A DNA stretch of 64,000 nucleotides from Cyanidiococcus yangmingshanensis (GCA_013995675.1 VWRR01000003.1:1-64000); one strand, 5' to 3'; positions 11,238 to 22,022 are shown, counted from the stretch's first letter. Numbers and translations: made by a program. The notes: generated from the letters alone by a model not told the origin.

Positions 11238-12278
11238 GGTTCTGGTCTCGGAGAGTACTTGCAGAACGCGACCTGCAGACAGGTACATAGGTGTGAATAT
11301 GTTGGTAGGCAAACATACAGAACAAAGTCTACGTTGCACCACTAGAGGTATAGACGGGCAACGTGCTGAATCTATATCGTCGCTGGCGCTACGTTCATGG
11401 ACGAAAAAGACGGGATGAACAATACGAAAACTAGAATAGAACGAACATTGACGAGAATGGATATGCGCTTTGTATTCCCGCACAATGACGACCAGAGAAT
11501 CATAGAGTAGAGATGAGTCAGCGCTTTCTCTACGAACTAGAAAGGAGATGCCACCACCGACTGACTTCATGAGCCGCTCATGACGCTGCCGAGACAGCGG
11601 TAAAACGTAAACACACGAAGCTCCTATAGCGTATCCGAACGAGTCCGGACATGGCAACTGCCAGTGCTGATACAACTTTGGTGTTCACACCAGCGGTTAT
11701 TTTCGTTGAGCCTGCTTACCGGCACGAAGTATCCTAATCGGCCCATCGTTTCTTGACTTGAACTGCGCTTACGACCAAGTACGCTGCTGCGTCATGGTTC
11801 AAATATGGAAACCATCGAGCAACCTCGCATTTTCCAGAGAGCCAAGTCCTATTCTAGCTCAGCAACCCGCTTCGATCACAACCTCAGTCTGCGAGTACGA
11901 ACGACTGAAAAAAGCTGCACAGTCTACGCTTGCTGCTACGCTTGCTTCAAAGTCTCAGACTCGCGTTGATCGAAAACCATCCTCTGAACGTATAGAGACA
12001 ATGTGCTGCCCTTGATACGCCAGGAACCCTCCAGTTCTCCCTCGGAGCGATGAGGAAGTGCCAGACGTTTATGGAGCGACCCTGCGTCCTGATCAGAAGA
12101 GTCTGATCGGCGAGCCCAACGCTTGCGCAGGGCGTTGCCTCCCGAGACCTGCCACTGCAGTATCCTTCCAAGACCTTGACAAGAGCCTATCCTGGACTCG
12201 AGACTCGTCTACAGCGTCAGCCTGCCCCGACTAAACACCAGCGTATGCTTATAGTTGCCTTATAACCTCCCGCTTATT
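11238..12278. other. Intergenic region between convergent genes
   Basis: Contains the 3' ends of the SPP gene (+) and the SF3B1 gene (-). No frame here has recognisable protein features. Confidence 0.6.
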
Positions 12279-15146
12279 TCACAAACAGGCTTCTGGGCAT
12301 TCCGGCCCGGCCAAAGCAAAAAGACAACTCGAGCTGCTGCTCATGCCGCCAAAGTAGTCCCCGAGCCAACGTTGCACTGGCCAGTAGAGGCCACGCACCG
12401 CCTTGGCGGGATGAAACAAACCCTGGGCCAGGTACTGGTGAAGCACGCCGGCCCCCAACGCTACCCCCAAGGCCCGCACCGCAAACTCGACGGCATGAGT
12501 GAGATGCGAGTCCGAGACCTCGGCACCCAAGGCAATGTAATTGGGCCAAACGTGATCCAGCAGGTGCACCAGAGCCTCCTCGTAGCCTTGATCAACCAGC
12601 GCCAGCGCGAAATGGCCAACAGTCTCGCAAGCCACCTGACGATGGGTCTCGTACCGCTCAACCAGCGCCGACTCGAGCAGACGCGTCACCGCATAGACCT
12701 GGACCGGATCCCAGACTCGTTTCATGGCGCCTGAGAACGAGCACAAGAAACCAATGGCCTTGATCACGCCGGTCTGTATATGCTTGTCCTCCTCAGTGAC
12801 ATAGGCATCCAGGAGGAGCGGTAGGACACTCCCCAAATCCTGTGCTGCGGCAATCGCGAGAGCCACCGCGGCAGCGATACGCATCGAGCGGTCCGACTGC
12901 TGCAGCACCGACAGGAGCGGCCCTACGAGCGTCTCGATCCGACCAAGCACGCGCGCTACCCAGCCATATGCCTCTACGGCTCGGTAGCGAACGCGACGAC
13001 GCTGTGCTCCGAGCGTGTCGCGCATCTCGTGGGCCACTCGTAGCCACGCTGTGTCCGGTATGTTGCGTCCAGCGTGGCGAGCAATCACCATGACGAGATA
13101 CACTGCAGCTGCTTGGACCTCCTCCGCTGGATTGCGTAGCACGAGCGTCAGACGCGATAGGATCTCTGCAAACGGGACATGTCTCGGTTGCAGCTCGGTC
13201 GCCAATGCATCCAGAATGGTCGCGAGCGCTTCCAGCAGACGAGCCAGGGCCTCGGGGTACACCTCGCTGTAGCAAGCGGCAAGCACGGTACCCAGTCGTC
13301 CGAGCACCTCGACTTGTCCGAAACGCGACCATATGGGCACCAGCAGACTCACCAGTCGCGCAGCCTCTGTCCGTGTTGATCCATTGGGACTCTGCAGACG
13401 AGCCATCGCGAGATGCCCTAAGGTTTCTAGCCACGGCACGAGACGTTCACCGAGGCTCTCTGCGATCGAAACAATGGTATGGTAGGGAGTCGGCGCAGGC
13501 GCCTGCAGCCACTGCAGCAAACCCTGCACCAGTCGCTGGTCGTCGGCCGGCGACAAGTCGTATCCACCATCGGTGGCCGCCAGAACGTGTCGAGTCGTCT
13601 CCAGGGCCAAGCTGCCGACTGTGGCCGGGACACTGGGGTCCGACAAACACCGCAGGACCTGGTCTGTCAGGACGGCTGCAGCGCCTAGATCCTCGGCTAG
13701 GAGTGCGGCCACTCGCGCCAAGCGTCTTCGACCGCCGTGATGACTCGCGGTCTGCAGAACAGCACGCTCGGGCTTGATGAAACACATTTCATGAAACTCT
13801 GGCAAAACCTGGGACATGAGCAGCTCGGGCGGAAACTGGCCTAGTTCAAGCAGTTGCTCCAGAATGCGGACCGGACAGGTTGAGCGCATCGCTTGCATCG
13901 TCGGCGTCAAAAGCGAACGGGCTTGATAGGCTCGTTCGCGTTCGTCCATCGATGAGATGATAGCCGCCGCAGCAGCGAGAAACGCAGTGAGCGTGCGGTC
14001 TCGGTAGAGGCGTACGCCATCCCAGAGCGGGGCTCGAAGCGGCTCCAACAGCACCGCCTCCGACAGAGAAGCAGTCGCGGCGAGGGCAGAGACAGCGCGG
14101 GCACCCGCGAGTTTCACGAGCGGCTCAGGGTCCACCAGGGCGCGCTGGGCCATACGCACAAGTGTTGGCAGGTGCGCTCGCACACTCGGCCCATCCATGA
14201 GCGCGATCGAGCAAAGTGCCAAGGCAGCTGTCTCGCGAGGCAACGGGCCGTATCGCTGCGAGCGTAGCATCGACTCTAGAAGCGCTTCGAGTGTGCCGAA
14301 TCCCCAGATACATGCCAGCAGGGCAATGATGCGGGCGGAATGTTGTCGAACCTGGTTGTCAGGAGACTCGAACCACGGACGAATGGCCTGAATCATCACG
14401 GCAAGGCCAGCATGTTCGCTCAATGTTTTGATGAATGCAATGCATGTCGGCGAGTGAATGTCCAAGGCGCGTTCATGAACGGTGTCTGCAGCGCTAGCAA
14501 CCGCGGAGCGCTTAGCCGAGCGACCCGTGAAAGGTTCAGGGATTTTCGGGGCAGCATCCATACGTCCAAGGATGGCGACCTCCAGGAGCGCACTCGCGTA
14601 TGGCTTGATCTGCTGACCTGCGGCAGCAACAAGTCGCGGCAATGCTCGTTCCAGCGCGAGCAGAGCGCTCGCTTTCCAGTCATCATGCTGCCACAGGTCT
14701 ATGAGTGCCCCGAAAACAGCGTCCGCTTGACGCTTGTGTTCAAGGCTGGTCGTCAGCACGCGTAGAGCCGCTTTACGCTCAGACGCATCGGCAGCGTTCT
14801 TGAACTGCAGCAACGCTCGCAAGGTATGTTCGGGAGCCACGCCTTTTGAAAGAGCGCGCCTAGCGAAGGTTTCGTCTGTTGCCGTACGACACCACCCTCG
14901 TACTGCCTCCGGCAGTGCAGCTGTTTCCGCTGGCACTCTGCCTTCGCGTCCGTTTAGAGAGGCCAGAGCCTCCTGGCCATTCTCTGGAAGGTCGTGATGG
15001 TCCCTCGACTCGGGCGCAAAACTTGTTGCTTCATCCCAGCGAGTGCGTTTCCGTGGCGGCGGCAGCAGCGGGGCCACTGCCTCCTCGGTCGCAACTGTTT
15101 CCGTACAATGGTCTGCTTCAACGTTCGAAACGATACTTACGTTCAT
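12279..15146 (-). CDS. SF3B1: Splicing factor 3B subunit 1 (U2 snRNP HEAT-repeat scaffold)
   Basis: Core of the SF3b complex that clamps the branch-point/U2 helix in the early spliceosome. The N-terminus carries a single KRTRWDEAT motif, the type of Trp-containing ligand motif (ULM) that binds U2AF-family domains; human SF3B1 has several. From about residue 100 the protein is continuous HEAT-type helical repeats. Conserved SF3B1 stretches include GRMDAAPKIPEPF (about 210), YHTIVSIAESLG, PEEVQAAAVYLV-like and VRYRAVEAYGW segments, and the terminal GLFHPAKAVRGLYW (human GLFHPARKVRDVYW). Length is 955 residues against 1304 in human, the difference being mainly the reduced disordered N-terminus. 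ATG at 15146 lies 241 bp from the divergent Der GTPase start. Nuclear. Confidence 0.93.
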   Translation of the reverse strand: MNVSIVSNVEADHCTETVATEEAVAPLLPPPRKRTRWDEATSFAPESRDHHDLPENGQEALASLNGREGRVPAETAALPEAVRGWCRTATDETFARRALSKGVAPEHTLRALLQFKNAADASERKAALRVLTTSLEHKRQADAVFGALIDLWQHDDWKASALLALERALPRLVAAAGQQIKPYASALLEVAILGRMDAAPKIPEPFTGRSAKRSAVASAADTVHERALDIHSPTCIAFIKTLSEHAGLAVMIQAIRPWFESPDNQVRQHSARIIALLACIWGFGTLEALLESMLRSQRYGPLPRETAALALCSIALMDGPSVRAHLPTLVRMAQRALVDPEPLVKLAGARAVSALAATASLSEAVLLEPLRAPLWDGVRLYRDRTLTAFLAAAAAIISSMDERERAYQARSLLTPTMQAMRSTCPVRILEQLLELGQFPPELLMSQVLPEFHEMCFIKPERAVLQTASHHGGRRRLARVAALLAEDLGAAAVLTDQVLRCLSDPSVPATVGSLALETTRHVLAATDGGYDLSPADDQRLVQGLLQWLQAPAPTPYHTIVSIAESLGERLVPWLETLGHLAMARLQSPNGSTRTEAARLVSLLVPIWSRFGQVEVLGRLGTVLAACYSEVYPEALARLLEALATILDALATELQPRHVPFAEILSRLTLVLRNPAEEVQAAAVYLVMVIARHAGRNIPDTAWLRVAHEMRDTLGAQRRRVRYRAVEAYGWVARVLGRIETLVGPLLSVLQQSDRSMRIAAAVALAIAAAQDLGSVLPLLLDAYVTEEDKHIQTGVIKAIGFLCSFSGAMKRVWDPVQVYAVTRLLESALVERYETHRQVACETVGHFALALVDQGYEEALVHLLDHVWPNYIALGAEVSDSHLTHAVEFAVRALGVALGAGVLHQYLAQGLFHPAKAVRGLYWPVQRWLGDYFGGMSSSSSCLFALAGPECPEACL

Positions 15147-15387
15147 TCATTCCGAGGAATCAGCGTCTGGGCCAGTCCCAGTTCGTCCAGTCTGTTGAAC
15201 GCAACCGTAAACGTCGGGGAGCCAAGGCCACTGATCCGCTGCCTTCCAAGCCATCTCCGTGCTCGTCTGTGCTGGTTTTGGCTCCGCTGCAGGCAGACGG
15301 TGCTCTGACAATCAACCAGCGTTACCTGATCCTTGAACGATCTTCAGCAGCATATGAAACGTTTTCTTTCAGAATCGATCACGCGTC

Positions 15388-17259
15388 ATGTTGATCCATC
15401 AAGTGCGTCCTATTGTGGTTCTCACAGGCAGGCCGAACGTGGGCAAGTCCCTCTTGTTTAACCGACTGGTAGGCAAGCCGTCCAGTCTGGTCGACAGTCG
15501 AGCAGGCTGTACTCGAGACGTTCGTGAGGCGCCAGGACAACTCGTGGACCTGCGTTTCCGTCTGTTTGATACCCCTGGCTTAGAGTGGCTCCCGGAACGC
15601 CTTTTAAGAAACCGCTTGCAACTGGCCGGAGCAACGCACAAGTCGTTGGCCGGAGCTGGCACTTCGAAGACGAACCTGCTCACGCAGTTTGCAGCTGGTC
15701 GAGACTATTCGGTCGCGTATGAGAGCCTCCATTCCCAGATGATGGACCTAACAGAACGCTTTTTTCGGCAGTTGAGTGCCCAAGCACGGGATCGAATGAT
15801 GACACTTTTTCTGGTCGATGCCTCGCAGGGTGTCGTCTCTGCCGATCGTCAGCTAGCAAAACTGCTGCGCAAGCTGTCATTCCCGACCGTGCTCGTGCTC
15901 AACAAGTGTGATCTAAAAGCAGCGGATCCGGGAACGGTTGCATCATTTGCAGAGCTGGGCTTCCCAGAGCCTGTTCCGATCAGCGCCAAGCAGGGAGAGG
16001 GATTCGCGGACCTCTACGAAGCCATGCAGCCCTTCATCGACCGGGTGAATGCAATGTCGCCTGAAAACCTCGCTGAGAACGATCGACCTGGTTTGGAATC
16101 TGCCTGGCAAACTGGCGCTGCCTCCATGTCGACAGATGCTGTCGAGCGCTCAACACAAACTGATATTGGCGAGCACGCGCTGACAGCCTCAAGTCCGCTT
16201 GCGAATCCAACTCAGGGGCCTGGGATACGTTTCGAGGATGCAGTGCCCGTTTCAGAGGCATCTCTGAGCTCCTCGAGGATGTCCATCGTTCGAAAGGAGA
16301 GCATCAAGTCGCAAAACGCTGATTTCGACGCCCGAGTCTCGGAGCAAGCCGCAGCGTCCACAGGGATTGGTGCACGTCGTGCGGAAACGAACGCTGCCGA
16401 GTCGACCATGACTCCCAGGCGACTAGCTCAAGAGATAGATTCTGTAACCAACGAGATGTTTACGGACACGACCAATCGCATCACGTCCAGTTCGGCTGGC
16501 GACACGTTGCGACTTGCGATCATTGGGCGACCGAATGTGGGCAAGTCAACGCTGATCAACGCACTCATGGGGTACGAACGTTTTCTGGCAGCTCCGTATC
16601 CGGGTGTGACTCGCGACAACGTTACCGTTTCATGTCCTCGTTTCGGGGGAGTTCTGCTTACCGATACCGCTGGTGCTCGTCGTCCGAGCGGGTCCTCTTC
16701 GAACGCTTCGGGATCAGCTCAGGATCCGCTGGAGAAGGGCACCTACCAGAAAATGCTCGAAGGCATCGCAATGGCAAATGTGTGTTGCCTAGTACTGGAT
16801 GCAGCGGAGATCGCACGAGCGCTGCAGCAAACATCGGATCCTCGTCCAGCGCTCGCTGACATAGAGCACAGACTCATCCAAGAAGCCACCGAGTTGCACG
16901 GTCGACCTCTATTGATCGTGCTCAACAAGGTTGACCTGCTTTCCGACGAATCGGAGCGAGCCCGTGTGGAGAATGCTGTTCGCGCACGACTCCAGAACAG
17001 CGCTCCTGAGGCTCGCCATGCCCCCATATTCTCGGTATGTGCACCCGAGCTGGCGGTGAAAGACGCAGTGCCGCTCTTGCAAGCTGCACAGGACCTCTTC
17101 CATGTTTGGAGTAGGCGCTGGTCAAGGACCGAGTTCACCTACTGGTTAGGAAATGTCACGAAACGACACCCCCCCTCCAGTCCAAGCAAAATTTGCGTAC
17201 GTTGTATAGAGTGGCATGCGCTCTCATCGGGCGAGGCTGCCAAACTGCACAGAATATAA
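15388..17259 (+). CDS. der: Der/EngA-type tandem GTPase (organellar ribosome assembly)
   Basis: Der has two G domains and a KH-like domain and assists assembly of the bacterial-type large ribosomal subunit; in algae it is expected in plastid or mitochondrion. G domain 1 has GRPNVGKS (residue 14 on), DTPG and NKCD. G domain 2 has GRPNVGKS (about 382), DTAG and NKVD. Between them lies a long Ser-rich linker (about 220-370), much longer than the bacterial acidic linker. The end is odd: after FTYWLGNVTKRHPP the expected KH-like strands do not follow in frame. A run of seven C at this point suggests a frame error: shifting by one base reads PPVQAKFAYVV, which fits the family, before an early stop. 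No obvious transit peptide is seen at the ATG chosen. Confidence 0.88.
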   Translation: MLIHQVRPIVVLTGRPNVGKSLLFNRLVGKPSSLVDSRAGCTRDVREAPGQLVDLRFRLFDTPGLEWLPERLLRNRLQLAGATHKSLAGAGTSKTNLLTQFAAGRDYSVAYESLHSQMMDLTERFFRQLSAQARDRMMTLFLVDASQGVVSADRQLAKLLRKLSFPTVLVLNKCDLKAADPGTVASFAELGFPEPVPISAKQGEGFADLYEAMQPFIDRVNAMSPENLAENDRPGLESAWQTGAASMSTDAVERSTQTDIGEHALTASSPLANPTQGPGIRFEDAVPVSEASLSSSRMSIVRKESIKSQNADFDARVSEQAAASTGIGARRAETNAAESTMTPRRLAQEIDSVTNEMFTDTTNRITSSSAGDTLRLAIIGRPNVGKSTLINALMGYERFLAAPYPGVTRDNVTVSCPRFGGVLLTDTAGARRPSGSSSNASGSAQDPLEKGTYQKMLEGIAMANVCCLVLDAAEIARALQQTSDPRPALADIEHRLIQEATELHGRPLLIVLNKVDLLSDESERARVENAVRARLQNSAPEARHAPIFSVCAPELAVKDAVPLLQAAQDLFHVWSRRWSRTEFTYWLGNVTKRHPPSSPSKICVRCIEWHALSSGEAAKLHRI

Positions 17260-17780
17260 ATACGAGAATCGAGACACAATTCTCATTTGGAATAGACAAA
17301 CACGAATCACGAAGCCAAAACCAGCACAAACATAGAGACCTGCCAGAAAACATTCAAACGGAAGAGTGCTAGTTAGATCACCGGCAACCAAGAGATAGCA
17401 GCCTTAGAGGTAGCCTGAATAGACCTGATGACGCACTCAAAAAACGAGCGAGTACATTCAGCAGATACTCGAGGCTCTAGATCCACCCGAACACTTCACT
17501 GAGTGGGAAACGATCACCATTAATGTTCCATTTGAACGGCATCAGCAGCGGTGCAGCACCAAATGCTGTTGAATGAACCTATCACGTGTTGAGGTAGTCA
17601 TAGACAGGACTCGGCGCTGACGAGCACCCAACACACAGGAACCGCTGACGTGGCCTTTGTGCCTAACTGTACTAACGTGTCCCTATTCAGGCTCACCACC
17701 GAGGCGTGCGCCTTTGACACTGCCGGTACCCTTTGCTTCGACGGGTCTCCAAACCTTCGCAGTCGCTCCGGTATGGCCCC
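17260..17780. other. Intergenic region
   Basis: AT-rich spacer between tandem plus-strand genes. I looked here for the missing end of the Der KH-like domain (a PPTFVLFVN-type strand) in all plus frames and did not find it. Confidence 0.55.
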
Positions 17781-19217
17781 ATGAAGCCCCAAGATCTGTT
17801 TAGTTTGGACGGTCTTCGCATTGATGGACGACGGCCTGAGGAAATTCGGCGGGTATCAGTTCAACTCGGTGTTGTGCCCGGCGCCGATGGCAGTGCGCTC
17901 GTGGAACAGGGACAGACACGCGTGCTTGTCGCGGTCTACGGTCCCTACGAGGCAAACAAAAGCTCCGGGACTAGCTCTGCAACGCAGCCGCTGATCGCTG
18001 ATGCACTCCGTACAGCAGCCGCTGAATATGAAGCCATGATTTCTAGTGAGCTGTCGCAAACGAGCGCTGCTCGAAGCGTGGTCGGTGCTACTTACAACGA
18101 GAGAGACGAGGACGAGTCCAGTGAGGACGACGCACCAGTGGCCGGCGAGTATGAGCAACGGACACCTGAAAATAAGGCGGAATCTTTCGAATCTGCGCAG
18201 GCTATGGGTCCGAGTCAGAGGTTGCTTCCACCAGCGACGGCCCAGGGTCGTATTCGTTGTGAGTACAGCGTAGCATCGTTCGCAGCCGCAACAGCATCTG
18301 TGCGCTCCCTCAGAGCCTACAGGCGAAGACAACGGAATCAAGATCGCCCATTAATCACGACACTCGAACAGCGGGCCAGTGTTGAGACGAATGAGGCGCC
18401 GGAGCGTAACCCAGAGATCGGAACGAGGCTCGAAAGACATGATCCACGTCGTCCCTTTGCGGCCTCACTGAATAGCAAGTTTCGCCAAAAATCACGTGAG
18501 GCGGCTGCCCAAATTCGAGATATCTTTGAAGCGGTCGTTCTGGTAGGAGGCGACACAAACAGCGCGGGGTCCTCGCGATATATGCCACCCCATGCCCAGA
18601 TCGACGTCTTCGTCCAGGTTCTCCAGAGTGATGGCGGCGATTTCGCAGTCGCCGTAAACGCAGTTAGCCTAGCGTTGTCGCATGCCGCTGTACCGCTTCG
18701 AGATATGGTTATCGCGTGCACTGCGGCCGCGCTTCCTACTGAGGAGGTGGCATCGAAGACCCAACGTTTCGTTACAGTCACCGATCCGACCGACTGGGAG
18801 CTTCATCAGGCGCGGTTGTGGCGGATGGCTGCTGGCGCCGCCATCCCAGAAGCGACTGCTGTTGTACTCGCCGGCAAATCGTTCCAGCCATATCCGCGCA
18901 AGCTGATCGAGGGGCGCAAGCCGGATTCTCTCTACCTGAACCCAGATTACGAGGCCCAGCTTCTCTGGCTAGACTATCGGAATATGGCCATGGAGGCCAG
19001 TCATGCGGAAAGCATAGGTCGTGATCCGGCATGGGCCGAACAAGCTGCCCAGGTGCTGGCTATGGCATGTACAACTGGATGCAACCAATCTTATCGGATG
19101 TTGCGTGAGGCTGCACTGACTCAAATGCATCATCATTTATTGCGTTACGAATGGAGTGCGGCATATTTGCGGTTAGCAAAGTCTCAACAGCGCGATGAAG
19201 CGACACTCGCGTGGTGA
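17781..19217 (+). CDS. RRP41: Exosome RNase PH-like subunit Rrp41
   Basis: A ring subunit of the eukaryotic RNA exosome (EXOSC4/Ski6). The N-terminal signature is clear: SLDGLRIDGRRPEE, then ADGSALVEQGQTRVLVAVYGP, the Rrp41 version of the RNase PH fold. The second half has DVFVQVLQSDGGDFAVAVNA and ALSHAAVPLRDMV, matching the strand-helix region after the insertion. Length is 478 residues versus about 245 in most eukaryotes. A charged, low-complexity insertion sits at about residues 60-215 (after VYGPYEAN), and a second insertion is near residues 320-400. The open frame begins at a TTG; the first in-frame ATG (17781) places the signature at the usual distance from the start. Confidence 0.9.
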   Translation: MKPQDLFSLDGLRIDGRRPEEIRRVSVQLGVVPGADGSALVEQGQTRVLVAVYGPYEANKSSGTSSATQPLIADALRTAAAEYEAMISSELSQTSAARSVVGATYNERDEDESSEDDAPVAGEYEQRTPENKAESFESAQAMGPSQRLLPPATAQGRIRCEYSVASFAAATASVRSLRAYRRRQRNQDRPLITTLEQRASVETNEAPERNPEIGTRLERHDPRRPFAASLNSKFRQKSREAAAQIRDIFEAVVLVGGDTNSAGSSRYMPPHAQIDVFVQVLQSDGGDFAVAVNAVSLALSHAAVPLRDMVIACTAAALPTEEVASKTQRFVTVTDPTDWELHQARLWRMAAGAAIPEATAVVLAGKSFQPYPRKLIEGRKPDSLYLNPDYEAQLLWLDYRNMAMEASHAESIGRDPAWAEQAAQVLAMACTTGCNQSYRMLREAALTQMHHHLLRYEWSAAYLRLAKSQQRDEATLAW

Positions 19218-19905
19218 TTCATCCATCACAGCTGCGTGCGCCCAGGATTCTGCATCAGAGTGTCGCCAGCCACATCGCCAATGCGGATTGCGTCGCCACA
19301 CGTACCTGACAGCAATGGCTTGGCGAATCATTCTGGATGTTCTATCCATGCTCGAATACCAGAGTGAGAACTGATCGAAATCAGCAAGCCAAGTAGGTCC
19401 GTGAGATGTATGTTATCTCCAGGGCCAGCCGCAACGTCGATTCAGCTGCTCATGCAACCCAACATAATGACAGCGACGAGAGTTGCACGGGGAAGATATG
19501 TTGGTGTGTCGGAGCGAGCGCGCTCAAGGAAATGCGAAAAAGACCGCACGTTTTTACGGGCGCGCTATGAATCCATCGACCTTGCAGGAATAGAAGGTTC
19601 AGCTGGTGACAGCGTACAAGCCAGAAGAACATGCGACTTGTGCTAAAACGTCGGGATCGCAAGTGTCTGAGGAGCACCCCATGAGTCGCACCAATTATTC
19701 AACACCTCAGTAGCGTTGCATAGTCTTGCCAAAGATATTTACCTTTCGCGTCGCTGGTCATGAGCCCGCAGCTGCCCTACAACAAATGGTGAATGACTCG
19801 GAGCGCCTCAAGCGAGGCTGCGTGGTTGCATCGGACAAGAACATGGCTACTCCGGTCCACACTCGAGTCATAAGAAAAATGCCACCTTCCCATAGAACTG
19901 CATGA
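19218..19905. other. Intergenic region between convergent genes
   Basis: No supported gene. Holds the 3' flanks of the Rrp41 and PGK genes. Confidence 0.55.
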
Positions 19906-21352
19906 TCAGACTTTTTGAAGGGCGGCCACACCGGGGAGCACCCGGCCCTCGATTAGCTCAAGGGCAGCGCCGCCTCCAGTGGAAATATGAGATACCTTAT
20001 CGGCTTTGCCTGATTGCTCCATCGCGGCGACAGAATCACCGCCACCGACAATGGTGATGCAGCCATGTTGCGTGATCTCTGCCAAGGTGTCCGCGATGGC
20101 AAAGGTGCCTTTCGCAAAATTAGGCATCTCGAAGACACCGAGCGGACCGTTCCACAGCACAGTCTTCATGGTGCGCAGTTTCTCTTGAAGCATCTTTGTT
20201 GTCTCTGGCCCGCTATCGAGACCCATCCATCCATCCGGTATCGCTTCTACGGGCACAACTTTGGTGTTCGCCTCGTTATCGAATTTGTCGGCGATCACCA
20301 CAGTCGACCGGCAACAGAAGCTCGATCCCGCGCTTACGCGCCTGTTCCTCAATGTTGCGGGCGAGTTCAATCTTGTCCTCCTCCACAAGCGAGCTACCTG
20401 TCTTCAAGCCACGTGCGCGCAGGAACGTGAACACCATACCACCTCCGATAACAATCGTGTCACATTTTTGCAATAGTTTTTCCAGAACGCCGATCTTGGA
20501 GCTCACTTTCGAGCCACCCACGATTGCTGCGAACGGACGCTTCGGGTTTTCTATCGCGTTCGACAAATAGTCCAACTCCTTCTCCAGCAAGAAACCAGCC
20601 ACCGCCGGCTTAAGAAATTCCGTCACCCCTGCTGTGGACGCATGCGCCCGATGGGCAGTACCGAACGCGTCGTTCACATAAAGATCTGCGTTTGCTGCTA
20701 GCTTGCGCGCAAACTCCGGGTCGTTCTTCTCCTCCTCCGGGTAGAAACGAACGTTCTCGAGCAAGAGCACATCCCCAGGCGACATGGCGGCAACCTCTGA
20801 AGCCACCGCGTCGCCGATGCAGTCCTTGGCCATACGCACTGGCTTCCCCAGCAACTCCGACAGACGCGAAGCAACCGGAGCAAGGGAGTACTTGTCCTCA
20901 AAACCGCCTTTCGGGCGCCCCAAGTGCGATGCAACGATCACTTTCGCGCCCTTCTCCATGAGGTACTTGATCGTCGGCACAGAAGCCCGAACCCGAGTAT
21001 CGTCTGTAATGCGCTTTCCGTCAAGAGGAACGTTCAAGTCTGAGCGCACAAACACGCGCTTCCCTCGTATCTCCCCATCTTGCAAGTCTCGAATAGAACG
21101 CGCACGCATGGTTACTTCGCTGGCTTGAACACACACCAGGGACCGCGCACGCGAACCTGTGGTCGGCGCAACAGGCAGAACGCGTGGACGTAAGCGACGT
21201 TGTTCCAGACTGCTCGGCCGCCCCGAGCCGACGGAGCCCCCCAACCACGAGGACGTTGCAAACGAAGCGTTTCCTAACGGCTTCGAGCAAGCGCGTCCTT
21301 TCGCCGAACTCGTTGATGCCCTTGTAACAGAATTCAGAACAAATGCCAGCAT
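19906..21352 (-). CDS. PGK: Phosphoglycerate kinase, plastid form (frame change needed)
   Basis: Interconverts 1,3-bisphosphoglycerate and 3-phosphoglycerate with ATP in the Calvin cycle and glycolysis. The ATG at 21352 opens an N-terminal extension of about 75-80 residues rich in Ser/Arg with Phe at position 4 (MLAFVLNSV), typical of red algal plastid transit peptides. The core begins near [22 protein letters not shown] and includes SHLGRPKGG, the EERAKR-region and hinge, and the C-terminal WNGPLGVFE and GGGDSVAA motifs. The coding frame breaks once: after ELLLPVD the continuing family sequence VVIADKFD is in another frame, because one extra base (plus-strand A at 20302) is present. Everything else is intact, so a sequencing error is the likeliest cause. 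Divergent from the GT92 gene. Confidence 0.93.
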
Positions 21353-22022
21353 TCTCGCCAAACTCGTGCTTGCGTGAGTAGTACTCGACCAGGTATACCA
21401 ATTGCAACTCTCTTGCCAATAGGAAAGGCCCAGGAGACGCCGGTGTCAGGCGAGGAGCGCGCTCGCAGGCGCGTTCTATGGCTGAGATTTGCGCGCGGAC
21501 GCCGGCGCAGACCGCGCCTGCGGCCGCAGGACGCGACAGCCACTCGCCGCTGGCCGCCGGGCGATGCAGCCCACGTACAGAGGCCCACGACGACGGATCC
21601 CCGCCCCGCAGCAGCGAGACGACGGGATGTCGATCGACTCGATCGATCGATCGAGTCGATGGGTGGACATCACGCACCCGTACACGCATGTCCAGGGCTC
21701 GTTTTGCGTGCCCGCTGGCGGCGCGTCGCCTGATCGGCCACAGCGCGTGCAGTACCCCTTCTGGGGCGGCAATCCGGAGGGGCGTTGTCTTGATGAACAG
21801 CGTCTCGAGCGACGGCGCGATCGAGCCAGTGCTGTCCTTCCTGGGGTCGTGCTGGCCAGTTTCGTCGCGTGCGCGGTGTGGTGGTGGCTGAGCGGATGGC
21901 GCTCTGGCGGCGATGTCGTGGCGGCACGGCAATCCGATTTTCAAGCGCTCCCCCGGTGAGAACTTGTGGGGTTTGGACTCGGGAGCCACGGCGTGCGGCT
22001 CCAGCCGTGCGGTCGTCTGAGA
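21353..22022. other. Intergenic region between divergent PGK and GT92 genes
   Basis: GC-rich spacer likely to contain both promoters. It includes a long perfect palindrome (see separate entry). Overlapping Arg-rich frames on both strands look spurious. Confidence 0.55.
21626..21671. repeat. 28-bp perfect palindrome with outer inverted repeat
   Basis: The 28 bases 21633-21660 are exactly self-complementary, built on ATCGACTCGATCGA and its complement. Outside them GATGTC (21626-21631) pairs with GACATC (21666-21671). It could form a cruciform or hairpin, or serve as a dimeric protein site. Function unknown. Confidence 0.8.

Noticed and set aside
14365-14380. A GGTTCGAGTC box (tRNA B-box-like) on the minus strand
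   Set aside because: It lies inside SF3B1 coding sequence (codons for PWFESP), with no A box or cloverleaf around it.
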